Origin: Arthrobacter oryzae
GTDB lineage: Bacteria > Actinomycetota > Actinomycetes > Actinomycetales > Micrococcaceae
Length of the DNA stretch: 64,000 bases
Reading direction: 5' to 3'
Assembly (NCBI RefSeq): GCF_030812315.1
Contig: NZ_JAUSSM010000001.1
Coordinates: 310,001-374,000, forward strand
Positions 1 through 8,404 of the stretch are shown here, one piece after another. The stretch's first letter is position 1; each line of letters opens with the position of its first letter. A program made the translations under genes and the position numbers. The notes beneath the pieces were generated by a model, which worked only from the letters and a program-made list of their open reading frames with translations, had not been told where the DNA came from and did not search any database.

Positions 1-2
1 CG

Positions 3-293
3 GAGGCCCACGTCCGCGCACTCCTGGAGGGTTTCGACGTGGTTAAAACGGACAGCGCCGCCGGCGCGCGGCCCGGGCTCAACCATCCCGCTGCCGCGTC
101 CTTCGTGGCCGCGGTCGGAGCGGAACCCAAGCCCAAGTACGGTTGGACGGACGTCGCGCGGTTCAGCGAACTGGGAATTCCTGCCGTGAACTTCGGGCCC
201 GGCGATCCTCTGCTGGCCCACAAAGACAATGAACATGTGGACGCGGAAGCCGTCCGCGAATGCCTCCGGGCGCTGCGGACCTGGCTGGGCTGA
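3..293 (+). CDS. dapE: Succinyl-diaminopimelate desuccinylase, C-terminal part
   Basis: This is the last 96 codons of a gene that begins before the window. The product hydrolyses N-succinyl-LL-2,6-diaminopimelate in the lysine and peptidoglycan-precursor pathway, in the cytoplasm. The visible end of the M20 peptidase fold contains the segments YGWTDVARFSELGIPAVNFG and GDPLLAHKDNEHV. The His in LLAHKDNE is the family's conserved metal-binding residue near the C-terminus. The frame is open to the window edge, so the catalytic domain start cannot be judged. A strong hairpin follows 24 bases after the TGA stop. Generic M20 peptidases are the main alternative, but GWTDVARF is typical of actinobacterial DapE. 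Confidence 0.85.
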   Translation, partial: EAHVRALLEGFDVVKTDSAAGARPGLNHPAAASFVAAVGAEPKPKYGWTDVARFSELGIPAVNFGPGDPLLAHKDNEHVDAEAVRECLRALRTWLG

Positions 294-317
294 CCTCCGC
301 TTTCCTCCCACACACGA

Positions 318-349
318 AAGGGTCCGCGGCTTGCAAGCTGCGGACCCTT
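318..349. terminator. Bidirectional terminator between dapE and gluD
   Basis: A 13-bp stem (318-330 with 337-349, one G-T pair) closes a six-base loop TTGCAA. It lies between the convergent ends of dapE and gluD. The ends of the stem are AAGGG and CCCTT, so each strand has only a short T-rich exit. Confidence 0.8.
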
Positions 350-369
350 CTGCTGTGTACTCGATACTG

Positions 370-1227
370 CTACTTGGGTTCCCGGACTTCCGGCAGTTCC
401 GGTGCAACGACGGCGGTTGGCGCCTTGGCCACGCCGCCGGCGGCCTTATTGGAGCCGCGGCGTTCGATCCAGACAGCGATGCGGGAGACGCAAATGTTGA
501 TCGCGATGTAGATAGCCGCGGCCACGAAGAAGATCGGGAACAGGTAGGCGTTACCCAGGAAGTCCGCCATGACCTGGACCGCCCGAAGCAGCTCGCCGTA
601 CGCCACGATGTAACCGAGGGACGTGTCCTTCAGCAGCACAACGAGCTGGGCCACGAGCGAGGGCATCATGCGCCGGACGGCCTGGGGCAGTTCGACGAGC
701 ATCCGGGACTGGAAACTGGTCAGGCCGATGGTCAGGCCGGCCTCCCGCTGTCCCTTGGGCAGCGACTGGATACCGGCCCGGATGATCTCCGCGAAAATGG
801 CGGAGTTGTACAGGACCAGCCCGGCAATTACAGCAATGAAGGGACTGGTCCCGAACACCAGCAGCACGAACAGCATCATCAGGACAACGGGCATGCCACG
901 CAGGAACTCCAGGACCACGCGGGTGGGGACCCTGATCCAGGCGATCAGGGAGATCCGCAGCAGGCACAGCATCAGGCCCAGGGGGAACGCAATGACGGCG
1001 GCGATGGCGGCGGCGCTGAGCGTGGCACCGAGGCCGTTGCCGAGCAGCATCCACACGTCACCCCGCGTGAAGATCGCCCAGCGGCGTCCTTCAAAAATGC
1101 CCTGCTGTGCGAGGGTCATGACGATCCATGCGAGGAGTCCAACGATCAGGACAGTTCCGGCCACAGAACCGATCAGGGATACCCGGCGGGCCTTGGGGCC
1201 GGGGACGTCGTAGAGGACTGAAGTCAT
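370..1227 (-). CDS. gluD: Glutamate-type ABC transporter permease (GluD)
   Basis: This is an inner-membrane permease of a polar amino-acid ABC importer, 285 residues, with several hydrophobic segments. The ABC-contact (EAA) loop is visible as SLPKGQREAGLTIGLT followed by ELPQAVRRMMPSL. It is the last gene of a minus-strand operon gluA-gluB-gluC-gluD, the same order as the Corynebacterium glutamate uptake system. Its ATG overlaps the gluC stop by 4 bases, which suggests translational coupling. The C-terminal tail of about 25 residues is Ala/Val/Pro rich and probably cytoplasmic. Substrate could be glutamate, glutamine or aspartate; sequence alone does not settle it. Confidence 0.85.
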   Translation of the reverse strand: MTSVLYDVPGPKARRVSLIGSVAGTVLIVGLLAWIVMTLAQQGIFEGRRWAIFTRGDVWMLLGNGLGATLSAAAIAAVIAFPLGLMLCLLRISLIAWIRVPTRVVLEFLRGMPVVLMMLFVLLVFGTSPFIAVIAGLVLYNSAIFAEIIRAGIQSLPKGQREAGLTIGLTSFQSRMLVELPQAVRRMMPSLVAQLVVLLKDTSLGYIVAYGELLRAVQVMADFLGNAYLFPIFFVAAAIYIAINICVSRIAVWIERRGSNKAAGGVAKAPTAVVAPELPEVREPK

Positions 1228-1874
1228 CGGGCAATCGCCACCTTTCGTTCCACCGTGCTGGCCAGGATGCCTAACGGAACGGTGAGGAGCAGATAGAAGA
1301 ACGCTACGCCCAGCAGCACGGTCATGACCTGGTCTCCGTGGGCGTTGGCCAACTGGCGGCCATAGCCGAACAGTTCAAGCACAAAGAACGCGCCGGCCAC
1401 CGAGGAGTTCTTTACGAGGGCGATCAGGATATTGATCAGTGGCGGGATCACCGTCCGGAGAGCCTGCGGCAGAATGATGAGGGAAAGTACCTGGCCGAAC
1501 GCCATGCCGATGCTGCGTGCGGCCTCCGCCTGGCCGAGCGGGACACTGTTGACGCCGGAGCGGACAGCTTCGGCGATAAAGGCCGCCGTGTAGGCGCTGA
1601 GGGCGATGATCGCAGCGACCTCGAACTGCTGGAACGTAACGCCGAGGCGGGGAAGGACGATCGCTGCGAAAAAGAAGGCAATGGTCAGCGGAGTGTTCCG
1701 GAGGACTTCCACATACACGGTGCTGAAACCGCGGAGGGCTGCAACGGGGGAGACACGGGCTGCGGCCAGGAGTGTTCCGACGATAAGCGCGATGATCCCG
1801 GAGACGACAGACAGGAAAAGGGTGCGGAGTAGGCCTTCCCAATAGAGAGGGAGGTTTTCGATGATGACGTCCAT
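1224..1874 (-). CDS. gluC: Glutamate-type ABC transporter permease (GluC)
   Basis: This is the 216-residue partner permease of GluD; the two should form a heterodimeric membrane channel served by GluA. The His/Glu/Gln permease signature is present, with an EAA-like loop around SVPLGQAEAARSIGMAFGQ followed by ILPQALRTVIPPL. Start is ATG at 1874. A strong stem-loop (1916-1960) lies between it and gluB upstream, which would favour higher expression of the binding protein than of the permeases. Its 3' end overlaps gluD by 4 bases. Confidence 0.85.
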   Translation of the reverse strand: MDVIIENLPLYWEGLLRTLFLSVVSGIIALIVGTLLAAARVSPVAALRGFSTVYVEVLRNTPLTIAFFFAAIVLPRLGVTFQQFEVAAIIALSAYTAAFIAEAVRSGVNSVPLGQAEAARSIGMAFGQVLSLIILPQALRTVIPPLINILIALVKNSSVAGAFFVLELFGYGRQLANAHGDQVMTVLLGVAFFYLLLTVPLGILASTVERKVAIAR

Positions 1875-1915
1875 AGGATCCTTCGGCTCTGGGCGTAGGC
1901 GGGCGAGAACGGAGT

Positions 1916-1960
1916 GGCGGTTGCCGGGATGCGCTCAGGAGCCCGTCCCCGGCAACCGCC
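1916..1960 (-). other. Intercistronic stem-loop between gluB and gluC
   Basis: Arms GGCGGTTGCCGGG (1916-1928) and its exact complement (1948-1960) form a 13-bp stem. A smaller 4-bp hairpin GCTC/GAGC sits inside the loop. There is no T-tract, so it is more likely an mRNA-stabilising or partially attenuating element than a full terminator. Placement after a binding-protein gene and before the permeases is common in ABC operons. Confidence 0.6.
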
Positions 1961-1968
1961 GTCGTTAC

Positions 1969-2856
1969 CTAGTAACGGTTGATGGCCGGGAGTTCCGGGG
2001 CAGTCTTAATGACGGCACCGGCGGTTGCTTCCCAGGCCTTCTCGTAGGACCCGTCCTTGGCGAACTCTTCCAGCTGGTCGTTGATCCAGTTGCGGAAAAC
2101 GGTGTCGTCCTTCTTCAGGCCGATGCCGTAGGGCTCCTTGGTGAAGGTTTCGTCCGAGGCCAGCTTGAAGGCGTCAGGTTCCTTGTCTACGAAACCGGCG
2201 AGGATCACGTTGTCGGTGGTGATAGCTTCGACCTGCTTGTTGCGCAGCGGCTCGAGGCAGGCGCTGTAGGTGGCAGCCGGAACGAGTTCGGCTCCGTACT
2301 TTTCCACGATGGTGGCTGCGGGGGTGGAGCCCGTCACGGAGCAAACCTTCTTGCCCTTGACGTCCTCGGGCGTTTTGATGGAGTCGTTGTCCTTGTTCAC
2401 CATCAGTGCCTGGCCGGCTTCGTAGTACGGGCCGGCGAAGCTGACGACCTGCTTGCGGTTGTCGTTGATGGTGTACGTGGCGATCACCAGGTCCACCCTG
2501 CCCTGTTCAATGAACGGTTCGCGGTTGGCCGAGACGGTTTCCGACCATTCGATCTTGTCCGCTGCGATGCCCAGCTTGGCGGCGATCAGCTTGCCTATTT
2601 CGACGTCAAAGCCAATGGGCTTCCCGTCCAGGCCCACCTGGCCGAACAGCGGCTGGTCGAACTTCGTTCCGATTTTGATGGATCCGGCGGAGGCGAGCTT
2701 CTCCATGGTGCTGCCGGCAGCAAAGGTGGGCTTCTCGGCGACGGTGGGGTCGCTGGTGGTACCGGTGCCGCCGCCGCCGCAAGCGCTCAGTGTCAGAGCG
2801 AGGGCTGCTGAGGCTGCAACCACAAAGGACTTCCGTCGTGTCAAAAATGCCTTCAT
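1969..2856 (-). CDS. gluB: Glutamate-type ABC transporter substrate-binding lipoprotein (GluB)
   Basis: This is a periplasmic-type solute-binding protein tethered to the outer face of the membrane. It has a lipoprotein signal of about 27 residues with lipobox LSAC followed by GGGG, then a family 3 binding fold with segments such as GFDVEIGKLIAAKLG and QGRVDLVIATYTIN. An in-frame ATG lies 15 bases upstream at 2871. I chose 2856 because AAAGGAAA sits at normal distance before it and would be inside the coding region otherwise. Length is 295 residues, normal for the family. It lies 69 bases after gluA in the same operon. Confidence 0.85.
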   Translation of the reverse strand: MKAFLTRRKSFVVAASAALALTLSACGGGGTGTTSDPTVAEKPTFAAGSTMEKLASAGSIKIGTKFDQPLFGQVGLDGKPIGFDVEIGKLIAAKLGIAADKIEWSETVSANREPFIEQGRVDLVIATYTINDNRKQVVSFAGPYYEAGQALMVNKDNDSIKTPEDVKGKKVCSVTGSTPAATIVEKYGAELVPAATYSACLEPLRNKQVEAITTDNVILAGFVDKEPDAFKLASDETFTKEPYGIGLKKDDTVFRNWINDQLEEFAKDGSYEKAWEATAGAVIKTAPELPAINRY

Positions 2857-2925
2857 GACATTTCCTTTCATTGGCGGCCACTGTAGTGGCCTGGGTGCGA
2901 ACTGAGTAGGTGCGATCTCGGGGAA

Positions 2926-3681
2926 TCAGTGAGTGAGGAGCTTGGAGAGGAAGTCCTTGGCACGGTTGCTTTGCGGGTTCGTGAAGAACTCCTCAGGCGT
3001 CGCATCCTCGACGATCTGGCCGTCGGCCATGAACACCACACGGTCGGCGGCTTTTCGGGCGAAGCCCATCTCGTGGGTGACCACGATCATGGTCATCCCT
3101 TCCTTGGCCAGCTGGATCATGACGTCAAGGACCTCGTTGATCATTTCCGGGTCAAGGGCCGAGGTGGGCTCATCAAAGAGCATGACCTTCGGCTTCATGG
3201 CCAGCGCCCGGGCAATCGCCACACGCTGCTGCTGGCCGCCCGAGAGCTGCGCCGGAAGCTTGGGCGCCTGGTGTCCAACGCCGACGCGTTCGAGGAGGGC
3301 CATGGCGTCCTTATCGGCCTGTTCCTTGGGCACCCCCTTGACCTTGATCGGGCCAAGGGTGACGTTCTCCAGGATGGTCTTGTGCGCGAAGAGATTGAAG
3401 GACTGGAAGACCATTCCGACGTCGGCGCGCAACCTGGCGAGTTCCTTGCCTTCCTCCGGGAGTTCCTTTCCGTCGATGGCGATCTTGCCGTCATCGATGG
3501 TTTCCAGGCGGTTGATGGCCCGGCAAAGCGTGGACTTACCGGAACCTGACGGTCCGATGACCACGACAACCTCGCCCTTGCGGACGTTCAGGTTGATGTC
3601 CTTGAGTACGTGCAGCTGGCCGTAGTGCTTATTCACGGCTTTCAGGGAGACGAGAGCATCGCCGGGCACTTGAGTAGTCAT
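2926..3681 (-). CDS. gluA: Amino-acid ABC transporter ATP-binding protein (GluA)
   Basis: This is the cytoplasmic ATPase that drives the GluBCD importer. It has Walker [10 protein letters not shown] at residues 43-51, the ABC signature LSGGQQQR, Walker [12 protein letters not shown], and the switch His in VVTHEMG. The frame stays open for 64 codons upstream, but that stretch does not look like an ABC protein. The ATG at 3681 has no Shine-Dalgarno sequence, and a TAGATT -10 box ends 7 bases before it, so the mRNA is probably leaderless. This gives 251 residues, the usual family length. It is the first gene of the operon. Confidence 0.88.
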   Translation of the reverse strand: MTTQVPGDALVSLKAVNKHYGQLHVLKDINLNVRKGEVVVVIGPSGSGKSTLCRAINRLETIDDGKIAIDGKELPEEGKELARLRADVGMVFQSFNLFAHKTILENVTLGPIKVKGVPKEQADKDAMALLERVGVGHQAPKLPAQLSGGQQQRVAIARALAMKPKVMLFDEPTSALDPEMINEVLDVMIQLAKEGMTMIVVTHEMGFARKAADRVVFMADGQIVEDATPEEFFTNPQSNRAKDFLSKLLTH

Positions 3682-3688
3682 AAGAGAG

Positions 3689-3694
3689 AATCTA
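3689..3694 (-). promoter_or_regulatory. -10 box of gluABCD, leaderless geometry
   Basis: TAGATT on the minus strand is followed by exactly 7 bases and then the gluA ATG at 3681. No ribosome-binding site is present. I do not see a good -35 hexamer. Confidence 0.55.
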
Positions 3695-3833
3695 GCGAAC
3701 ATTAGCGAGATATGACGGCAATCACTCCAAGTTCCTACAGATCGTAATTCAAGAGATACCTGCTGGTCAGCGGCTTGAACGCCGTCAGGTGCGGGTTCGG
3801 ACGTGCCGGACAGACGGGGTTGGAGAAGCGCGC

Positions 3834-3839
3834 TAGCCT
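3834..3839 (+). promoter_or_regulatory. -10 box of the LOG-family gene, leaderless geometry
   Basis: TAGCCT is followed by 6 bases (TGGTGG) and the ATG at 3846. There is no Shine-Dalgarno sequence. Confidence 0.5.
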
Positions 3840-3845
3840 TGGTGG

Positions 3846-4667
3846 ATGAGTACCGATCCGCAGTCTTCTTCAACTCCAGTACCTCCCATCGCCACCCGTC
3901 ACAAGGGTCCGCTGGAGCTGCGCCGCAAACAGGCAGCGGTGGAGATGTCGGACCAGCACTTGCTGGACACCAAGGGACCCGGTCAGTTCGTCCACACTGA
4001 TCCGTGGCGGGTGCTCAGGATCCAGAGCGAATTCGTGGAAGGTTTCGGCGCCCTCGCCGACCTCGGTCCGGCGGTCAGCGTGTTCGGGTCCGCCCGCACC
4101 AAGCCTGGCTCCGCCTACTACGAACTGGGCGTCGAAGTGGGCCGCAAACTGGCGGAGGCCGGGGTAGCCGTCATCACCGGAGGCGGACCGGGCTCCATGG
4201 AGGCCGCGAATAAGGGCGCTGTCCAAGGCAACGGCGTATCCGTGGGTCTCGGCATCGAGCTTCCCTTCGAGCAGGGCCTCAACCAATGGGTGGACCTTGG
4301 CATCAACTTCCGCTACTTCTTCGCACGCAAGACCATGTTCGTGAAGTATGCGCAGGGATTCATTGTGTTACCGGGCGGCCTGGGCACCCTGGACGAACTC
4401 TTCGAGGCCATGGTGCTTGTGCAGACCCGAAAGGTCACTTCGTTCCCCATCGTGCTGCTGGGCACTGCGTTCTGGGGACCGATGCTCGAGTGGATCCGGG
4501 GCACGCTGGTGGAAGACGGGATGATTTCCGAGAAGGACCTGGGCCTCATCCAGGTCGTGGACGAGCCGGCCCATGCGGTGGACCTCGTCATCCACGGCGC
4601 AATCCGTCCCGCGCCGGGCACCGGCAGCAGCAACGGCGGGCCGAACGGCAACCAGCGCCCTGAATAG
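3846..4667 (+). CDS. LOG-family (TIGR00730) nucleotide phosphoribohydrolase
   Basis: This is a 273-residue Rossmann-fold protein of the lysine-decarboxylase-like LOG family. These enzymes cleave nucleoside 5'-monophosphates (cytokinin ribotides in plants, purine or pyrimidine nucleotides in bacteria) into base and ribose 5-phosphate. Both family motifs are present: GGGPGSM at residues 112-118 and PGGLGTLDE at 176-184, the second carrying the catalytic Glu. The first 50 residues are an extra hydrophilic extension. Older annotations call this family lysine decarboxylase, which is not supported. From memory a homologue (Rv1205) lies near dapE in mycobacteria, so the location is probably ancestral. 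The natural substrate is not known. Confidence 0.82.
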   Translation: MSTDPQSSSTPVPPIATRHKGPLELRRKQAAVEMSDQHLLDTKGPGQFVHTDPWRVLRIQSEFVEGFGALADLGPAVSVFGSARTKPGSAYYELGVEVGRKLAEAGVAVITGGGPGSMEAANKGAVQGNGVSVGLGIELPFEQGLNQWVDLGINFRYFFARKTMFVKYAQGFIVLPGGLGTLDELFEAMVLVQTRKVTSFPIVLLGTAFWGPMLEWIRGTLVEDGMISEKDLGLIQVVDEPAHAVDLVIHGAIRPAPGTGSSNGGPNGNQRPE

Positions 4668-4690
4668 CGGGCGCGCCGAGGTCTGGCACG

Positions 4691-5053
4691 ATGGATCCTG
4701 TGAGTTTCTTCCTGATCTTCCTCGCCATCGTGCTGATCGGCGCCGCACTCTTCTTCGGAGCTGATGGCGCGTCGGGTATATTTCGGCGGCGGCGGCGGCC
4801 GGACGGCTCCCCGCTTCTGGACGGATTCGACGAGCCCGTAGCCTCCCTGCCCCCGGTGCTCCTCCCCGCTGAGGCCTCGCCTGCCGACGTCGACCGGGTA
4901 CGGTTCGCCCTTGGCTTGCGGGGTTACCGTATGGACCAGGTTGACCAGGTGCTGGACGAACTCCGTGACCAGCTTGCTTCCAGGGACCGTGAAATTGAAC
5001 GGCTGCGCGCGGAACTCCATGCCCCGGCGCAACCCGGGGAGAGCGGGCCTTGA
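4691..5053 (+). CDS. DivIVA-domain membrane protein
   Basis: This is a 120-residue protein with one N-terminal membrane segment (about residues 5-24), an Arg-rich stop-transfer stretch RRRRR, and a Pro-rich linker. A short C-terminal DivIVA-type helix follows: VRFALGLRGYRMDQVDQVLDEL, about residues 70-91, running on into a coiled coil ending near 108. The GY-R-M-DQVD pattern is the DivIVA/Wag31 N-terminal signature. DivIVA proteins sense curved membrane at poles and septa, so a role in polar or septal placement is inferred. The stop codon overlaps the TTG start of the downstream membrane glycosyltransferase, which suggests they are co-translated. Confidence 0.72.
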   Translation: MDPVSFFLIFLAIVLIGAALFFGADGASGIFRRRRRPDGSPLLDGFDEPVASLPPVLLPAEASPADVDRVRFALGLRGYRMDQVDQVLDELRDQLASRDREIERLRAELHAPAQPGESGP

Positions 5054-6336
5054 GCAGACCGGACACTTCCGCCGGGAAGGAGACACCGGGAGATAACCGG
5101 GGGCTGAACGGCCTGGTCCGGAGAACTGTCGCGTCCGCCTCCGCGCGTTCGGGCGTATGGCCATGGTGGGCGCAGGTTGCTGCCGTGTACGCCGTCGCGC
5201 GGATTGTCAGCGCCTGCATCTTCATGGCGGCTGCCCTGCACCAGGGCGTCAATCCGTGGTTTCCCGCCAAGCCGGACTACTGGAACTTCATCAATATCTG
5301 GGATGCCCGCTGGTACGGCGAAGTACTCCGGAACGGGTACCCGAGCCAACTTCCCGTCGACGAAAGCGGCAACGTCCAGGAGAACGCCTGGGCTTTCTAC
5401 GCGCTGTTCCCGATGTTGGGGAGGGCACTGTCGGCAATGACCGGGCTGGACCCCGCGCTTTCCCTCACCTTCATTGCGATGGCAGCCGGGCTGGGCGCCG
5501 CCCTGGTGGTGTACTGCCTCTTCCGGCATAAAACCGGCCACCGCACGGCGCTGTGGGCGGTGGTCTTCTTTTCCACCTTTCCCGTCGCCGCGGTGCTCCA
5601 AGTGCCGTATGCCGAATCCCTTAGCCTGCTGCTGTTGGCGTCGGCACTGCTCCTGGTGATGCAGCGGCGATACCTGTGGGCCATGCCGGTGGTTGTCCTG
5701 ATGTGCCTCTCCCGGCCAACAGGCGTCCCCTTTGCCGCCATGGTCGGAGGGCTGCTCGCCTACCGCGTGTGGCAGTGGACCCGTCCCGCCGCCCCGGACA
5801 GCGACGGCCCGCTCCCGCACAGCCGGCGTGAGATTCTTTCCCTGGCAGCTTTGGCGGCAGTCAGCGGACTCAGCGCCCTGATGTGGCCTGCCATCGCGTG
5901 GGCCGTGACCGGGGACCCCGCGGCCTATACCAAGACGGAAACCGTCTGGCGAGGCCACGACCTGGTGCCCTTCAGGCCGTGGTTCGATACCGGGATCCAG
6001 CTTTTTGGCCCCGTGCTGGGAGTCCTTGCACCGTTCGTGTTTGTGGCCCTCTTCGGGCTATTCATGACGTCCTCGCCGGTGGTGGCGCTAGGGGCCGAGC
6101 TGCGGCTCTGGTGCGTCTGCTACATGGGGTATCTGCTGGTGTTCCTGCACCCCCAGACCAGCACCTTCCGGATGCTGCTGCCGCTGTTTCCGCTCGCGCT
6201 GAGTGCGGCCCTGATCTCGCGGTCGCGGGCCTATCGCGGGGCGGTGGTCACCATGTTCCTGCTGCTCCAGATCGTGTGGATCGTGTGGCTGTGGGCCTGG
6301 GCGCAACTGCCTGGCGGGGGAGACTATCCGCCGTGA
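5050..6336 (+). CDS. PIG-V-like integral membrane mannosyltransferase
   Basis: This is a 428-residue polytopic membrane protein. The first luminal/extracellular loop carries INIWDARWYGEVLRNGYP, typical of GT-C glycosyltransferases related to PIG-V, with the acidic residues expected to bind the polyprenyl-phosphate sugar donor. About 8-10 hydrophobic segments follow. The TTG at 5050 overlaps the preceding stop by 4 bases and has a GGGGAGAG ribosome-binding site. Pairing with a DivIVA-type protein suggests cell-envelope glycan or glycolipid mannosylation at growth zones, but this is inference. Donor and acceptor cannot be read from the sequence. Confidence 0.68.
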   Translation: MSRPDTSAGKETPGDNRGLNGLVRRTVASASARSGVWPWWAQVAAVYAVARIVSACIFMAAALHQGVNPWFPAKPDYWNFINIWDARWYGEVLRNGYPSQLPVDESGNVQENAWAFYALFPMLGRALSAMTGLDPALSLTFIAMAAGLGAALVVYCLFRHKTGHRTALWAVVFFSTFPVAAVLQVPYAESLSLLLLASALLLVMQRRYLWAMPVVVLMCLSRPTGVPFAAMVGGLLAYRVWQWTRPAAPDSDGPLPHSRREILSLAALAAVSGLSALMWPAIAWAVTGDPAAYTKTETVWRGHDLVPFRPWFDTGIQLFGPVLGVLAPFVFVALFGLFMTSSPVVALGAELRLWCVCYMGYLLVFLHPQTSTFRMLLPLFPLALSAALISRSRAYRGAVVTMFLLLQIVWIVWLWAWAQLPGGGDYPP

Positions 6337-6594
6337 GCCGGACCGGGCCGCTATGGCACGGAGCACAATTTTCCAAGCGATGAAGAAAATCCATCAATTA
6401 GCTACAGGCGGGTAATTACAGGATAATAGGGGTTAAGCATGAACAAATTGCAGAGCCCGTTGGACTCAAAAATTGCATTCATAACTGTTCAGCCATGGCG
6501 GCAGCTGCTAGGCCGCCATAGCGGCTTGTTTGACGACGCGGCCACAGCCCGCCCGGGCTGGTAGGTCCTGGGACTATTGGAGGGGATTTTCCTC
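6337..6594. other. 258-base intergenic region upstream of DUF3117 gene
   Basis: The first half (about 6360-6480) is clearly more AT-rich than the neighbouring genes and holds a GATAAT -10-like hexamer at 6422-6427. The second half has two hairpins: ATGGCGGC/GCCGCCAT (6495-6502 with 6512-6519) and CAGCCCG/CGGGCTG (6545-6551 with 6554-6560). I see no coding region. It probably holds the DUF3117 promoter and a structured 5' leader. Confidence 0.45.
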
Positions 6595-6762
6595 ATGGCG
6601 GCTATGAAACCACGCACCGGCGACGGCCCTATGGAAGTAACCAAAGAGGGCCGCAGCTTGATCATGCGTGTGCCGCTCGAAGGCGGGGGGCGGCTTGTGG
6701 TCGAACTTAACGCAGCAGAGGCGGCAAACCTTAAGGAATGCCTCGTCGGCGTTACCGAATAG
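6595..6762 (+). CDS. DUF3117 small conserved actinobacterial protein
   Basis: This 55-residue protein begins MAAMKPRTGDGPMEVTKEGR and contains RVPLEGGGRLVVELN. This is the near-invariant DUF3117 sequence found in most Actinobacteria. Function is unknown. An in-frame TTG at 6577 lies inside the ribosome-binding site GGAGGGG (6579-6585), so the ATG at 6595 is the correct start. In mycobacteria the homologue sits in the same general neighbourhood. A classic hairpin-plus-T-run terminator follows 13 bases after the stop. Confidence 0.88.
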   Translation: MAAMKPRTGDGPMEVTKEGRSLIMRVPLEGGGRLVVELNAAEAANLKECLVGVTE

Positions 6763-6775
6763 TTTTGGTGGGGCG

Positions 6776-6816
6776 GGGCCCGCGGCCGGAAGGCTGCGGG
6801 CCCTTCCTTATTTTTT
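6776..6816 (+). terminator. Rho-independent terminator after DUF3117 gene
   Basis: A 12-bp GC-rich stem (6776-6787 with 6792-6803, one G-T pair) closes a GGAA tetraloop and is followed by a T-rich tract ending in six Ts. The convergent O-methyltransferase ends at 6808, so the T-tract lies in its last codons. Confidence 0.85.
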
Positions 6817-7440
6817 GACTGCCACCAGGAGTCCGTCGCCGGTGGGGAGCATCGCCGAAGCCAGGCGGTCGTCGTCACGGATTGACTTGCCCACCTGGCG
6901 AAGAACCGCGGTGGTGGAGTCGCGGGCTGCCGGGTTGGCCACGCGGTCCTTGTCCAGGGCATCGTTGATGATCAGGAGGCCGCCGGACTTCAGCAGCCGG
7001 ATAGCCTGCTCCACGTATCCCGGAATGTTCGGCTTGTCCGCATCGATGAACACGAGGTCGTAGGCGCTGTCTGTGAGGCGCGGCAGGACGTCTCCGGCCC
7101 GGCCGGAAATGGTACGGGTACGGTTCGCGGGGCTTCCCGCTTCCTGGAAGGCCTCCCGCGCGGCCCGGAGGTGTTCCACGTCGACGTCGATGGTGGTCAG
7201 CACCGCCTGGGGGCCGAGCCCGCGAAGCAGGCAGACGCCCGATACGCCCGCCCCGGTTCCGATTTCCACAGCCGTCTGCGCCTTGGAGGCCTTCGCGAGT
7301 ACGGTCAGCACCGCGCCAACGCCCGGTCCCACCGGAGTCACGCCCAGCTCAAAGGAGCGCTCACGAGCATGCAGCAGGACTTCATCCTCGGCAGGCAGAT
7401 CTTCTGCATAGGACCAGCTCGTGGACTTATCGGCGCTCAT
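6808..7440 (-). CDS. SAM-dependent O-methyltransferase
   Basis: This is a 210-residue class I methyltransferase of the catechol/caffeoyl-CoA O-methyltransferase family. SAM-binding motif I is VEIGTGAGVSGVCLLRGL, the acidic residue is in TTIDVDVEHLRAAREAF, and the metal-site motif is DLVFIDADKPN. The frame is open 57 codons further upstream, but the family begins at about MSADKSTSWSYAEDL, so I chose the ATG at 7440. It is divergent from the sigma-factor gene, an arrangement I recall from the mycobacterial sigE locus (Rv1220c/Rv1221). The substrate is unknown. Confidence 0.8.
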   Translation of the reverse strand: MSADKSTSWSYAEDLPAEDEVLLHARERSFELGVTPVGPGVGAVLTVLAKASKAQTAVEIGTGAGVSGVCLLRGLGPQAVLTTIDVDVEHLRAAREAFQEAGSPANRTRTISGRAGDVLPRLTDSAYDLVFIDADKPNIPGYVEQAIRLLKSGGLLIINDALDKDRVANPAARDSTTAVLRQVGKSIRDDDRLASAMLPTGDGLLVAVKK

Positions 7441-7766
7441 GAGGATTCGCTTTCTGGGCGGCAGGGGGATTGTTTCTAACAGCGTACTGTGTCCGGCGGT
7501 GCCCGGCCCGGAGGTGACGGCGCGGCAGGCTGTGGCTACGCCCAGATGTGACGGGGACCACCATATTCGGGCGTCAAATCCAGTGTGCAATGCGCGCTGG
7601 TTTCCGCCCAAGGCTGAAGGCCGGCGAAAGTCAGGAAATTCCCAGCCAACTTTGAAATGATGGTTATCCGCTCATCCAGGAGGTGATCGGCGCCGAAGCA
7701 CTGGTGTCAGTCCGACTGGTGCCAGAACCGCCCAGGCGTTAGTTCCATCCACGAGGGGAGTGGACG
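7441..7766. other. 326-base divergent regulatory region (O-methyltransferase / sigE)
   Basis: No conserved protein is encoded here. On the minus strand TACGCT (7481-7486) is a possible -10 box for the O-methyltransferase. On the plus strand there is a 9-codon frame (7657-7686, MMVIRSSRR) whose last two Arg codons form AGGAGG. There is also a pair of 10-bp direct repeats at 7701-7725 and a good ribosome-binding site AGGGGAG (7754-7760) before sigE. I could not find a convincing ECF-type promoter. Confidence 0.5.
7701..7725 (+). repeat. 10-bp direct repeats upstream of sigE
   Basis: CTGGTGTCAG (7701-7710) and CTGGTGCCAG (7716-7725) differ at one base and are spaced 15 bases start to start. Each is itself nearly palindromic (CTGG..CCAG). 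They lie 40-65 bases before the sigE start and could be a regulator site, or shape the 5' leader. Confidence 0.4.
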
Positions 7767-8396
7767 ATGTCAGCATCAGTTGTGGCACCTGTCCCGGCAA
7801 TTGAAGATCCAGCCGCACAGTCGGAAGCCGAGTGGGTCAGGCCGACATGGGAAGAAGTGGTCACGAACCACTCCGCCAAGGTCTACCGGCTTGCCTACCG
7901 CCTGACCGGCAACAAGTACGACGCCGAGGACCTCACCCAGGAGGTGTTCGTCCGCGTCTTCCGGTCGCTGGAGAACTTCAAGCCCGGCACGCTCGATGGC
8001 TGGCTCCACAGGATCACCACCAACCTCTTCCTGGACCAGGCCCGGCGCAAGAGCCGCATCCGCTTTGACGCCCTCGCCGAAGACGCCGAATCCCGGCTGC
8101 CCGGCCGCGAACCCGGCCCGGAACAGAGCTTCGAATTCAATAATCTGGACCTCGACGTGCAGGCCGCCCTGGAGGAGCTGCCGCCGGACTTCCGCGCCGC
8201 CGTCGTCCTCTGTGATCTTGAGGGCCTGTCCTACGACGAGGTGGCCGAAGCGCTCGGCGTCAAACTCGGAACCGTAAGGTCCCGCATCCACCGCGGCCGC
8301 ACCATGCTCCGCGAGAAACTGGCGCACCGGGACCCCCGAACCCGGCAGTCCCTCAAGCCGCGGCTCAAGATGCCACGCATCGCCGGCATCCTCTGA
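7767..8396 (+). CDS. sigE: ECF RNA polymerase sigma factor (SigE-type)
   Basis: This is a 209-residue ECF sigma factor. Region 2 is [29 protein letters not shown] (DAEDLTQ is the core-binding signature), and region 4 is [41 protein letters not shown] with a helix-turn-helix. About 30 extra residues precede region 2. The ATG at 7767 has ribosome-binding site AGGGGAG at 6 bases. The anti-sigma gene follows after 8 bases. Gene order (divergent O-methyltransferase, sigma, anti-sigma, tatB, mrp) resembles mycobacterial sigE, which responds to envelope stress; that role is inferred here. Confidence 0.87.
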   Translation: MSASVVAPVPAIEDPAAQSEAEWVRPTWEEVVTNHSAKVYRLAYRLTGNKYDAEDLTQEVFVRVFRSLENFKPGTLDGWLHRITTNLFLDQARRKSRIRFDALAEDAESRLPGREPGPEQSFEFNNLDLDVQAALEELPPDFRAAVVLCDLEGLSYDEVAEALGVKLGTVRSRIHRGRTMLREKLAHRDPRTRQSLKPRLKMPRIAGIL

Positions 8397-8404
8397 TCGG
8401 CTCC

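Noticed and set aside
229..1221. Open frame of 330 codons opposite gluD
   Set aside because: It is antisense to a well-supported permease, rich in His/Gln/Asp as expected from reverse reading, and has no domain.
7441..7766. ECF-type autoregulatory promoter of sigE
   Set aside because: GGAAA (7634) and GGTTA (7662) are present but the spacing of 23 bases is too long for a standard ECF promoter.
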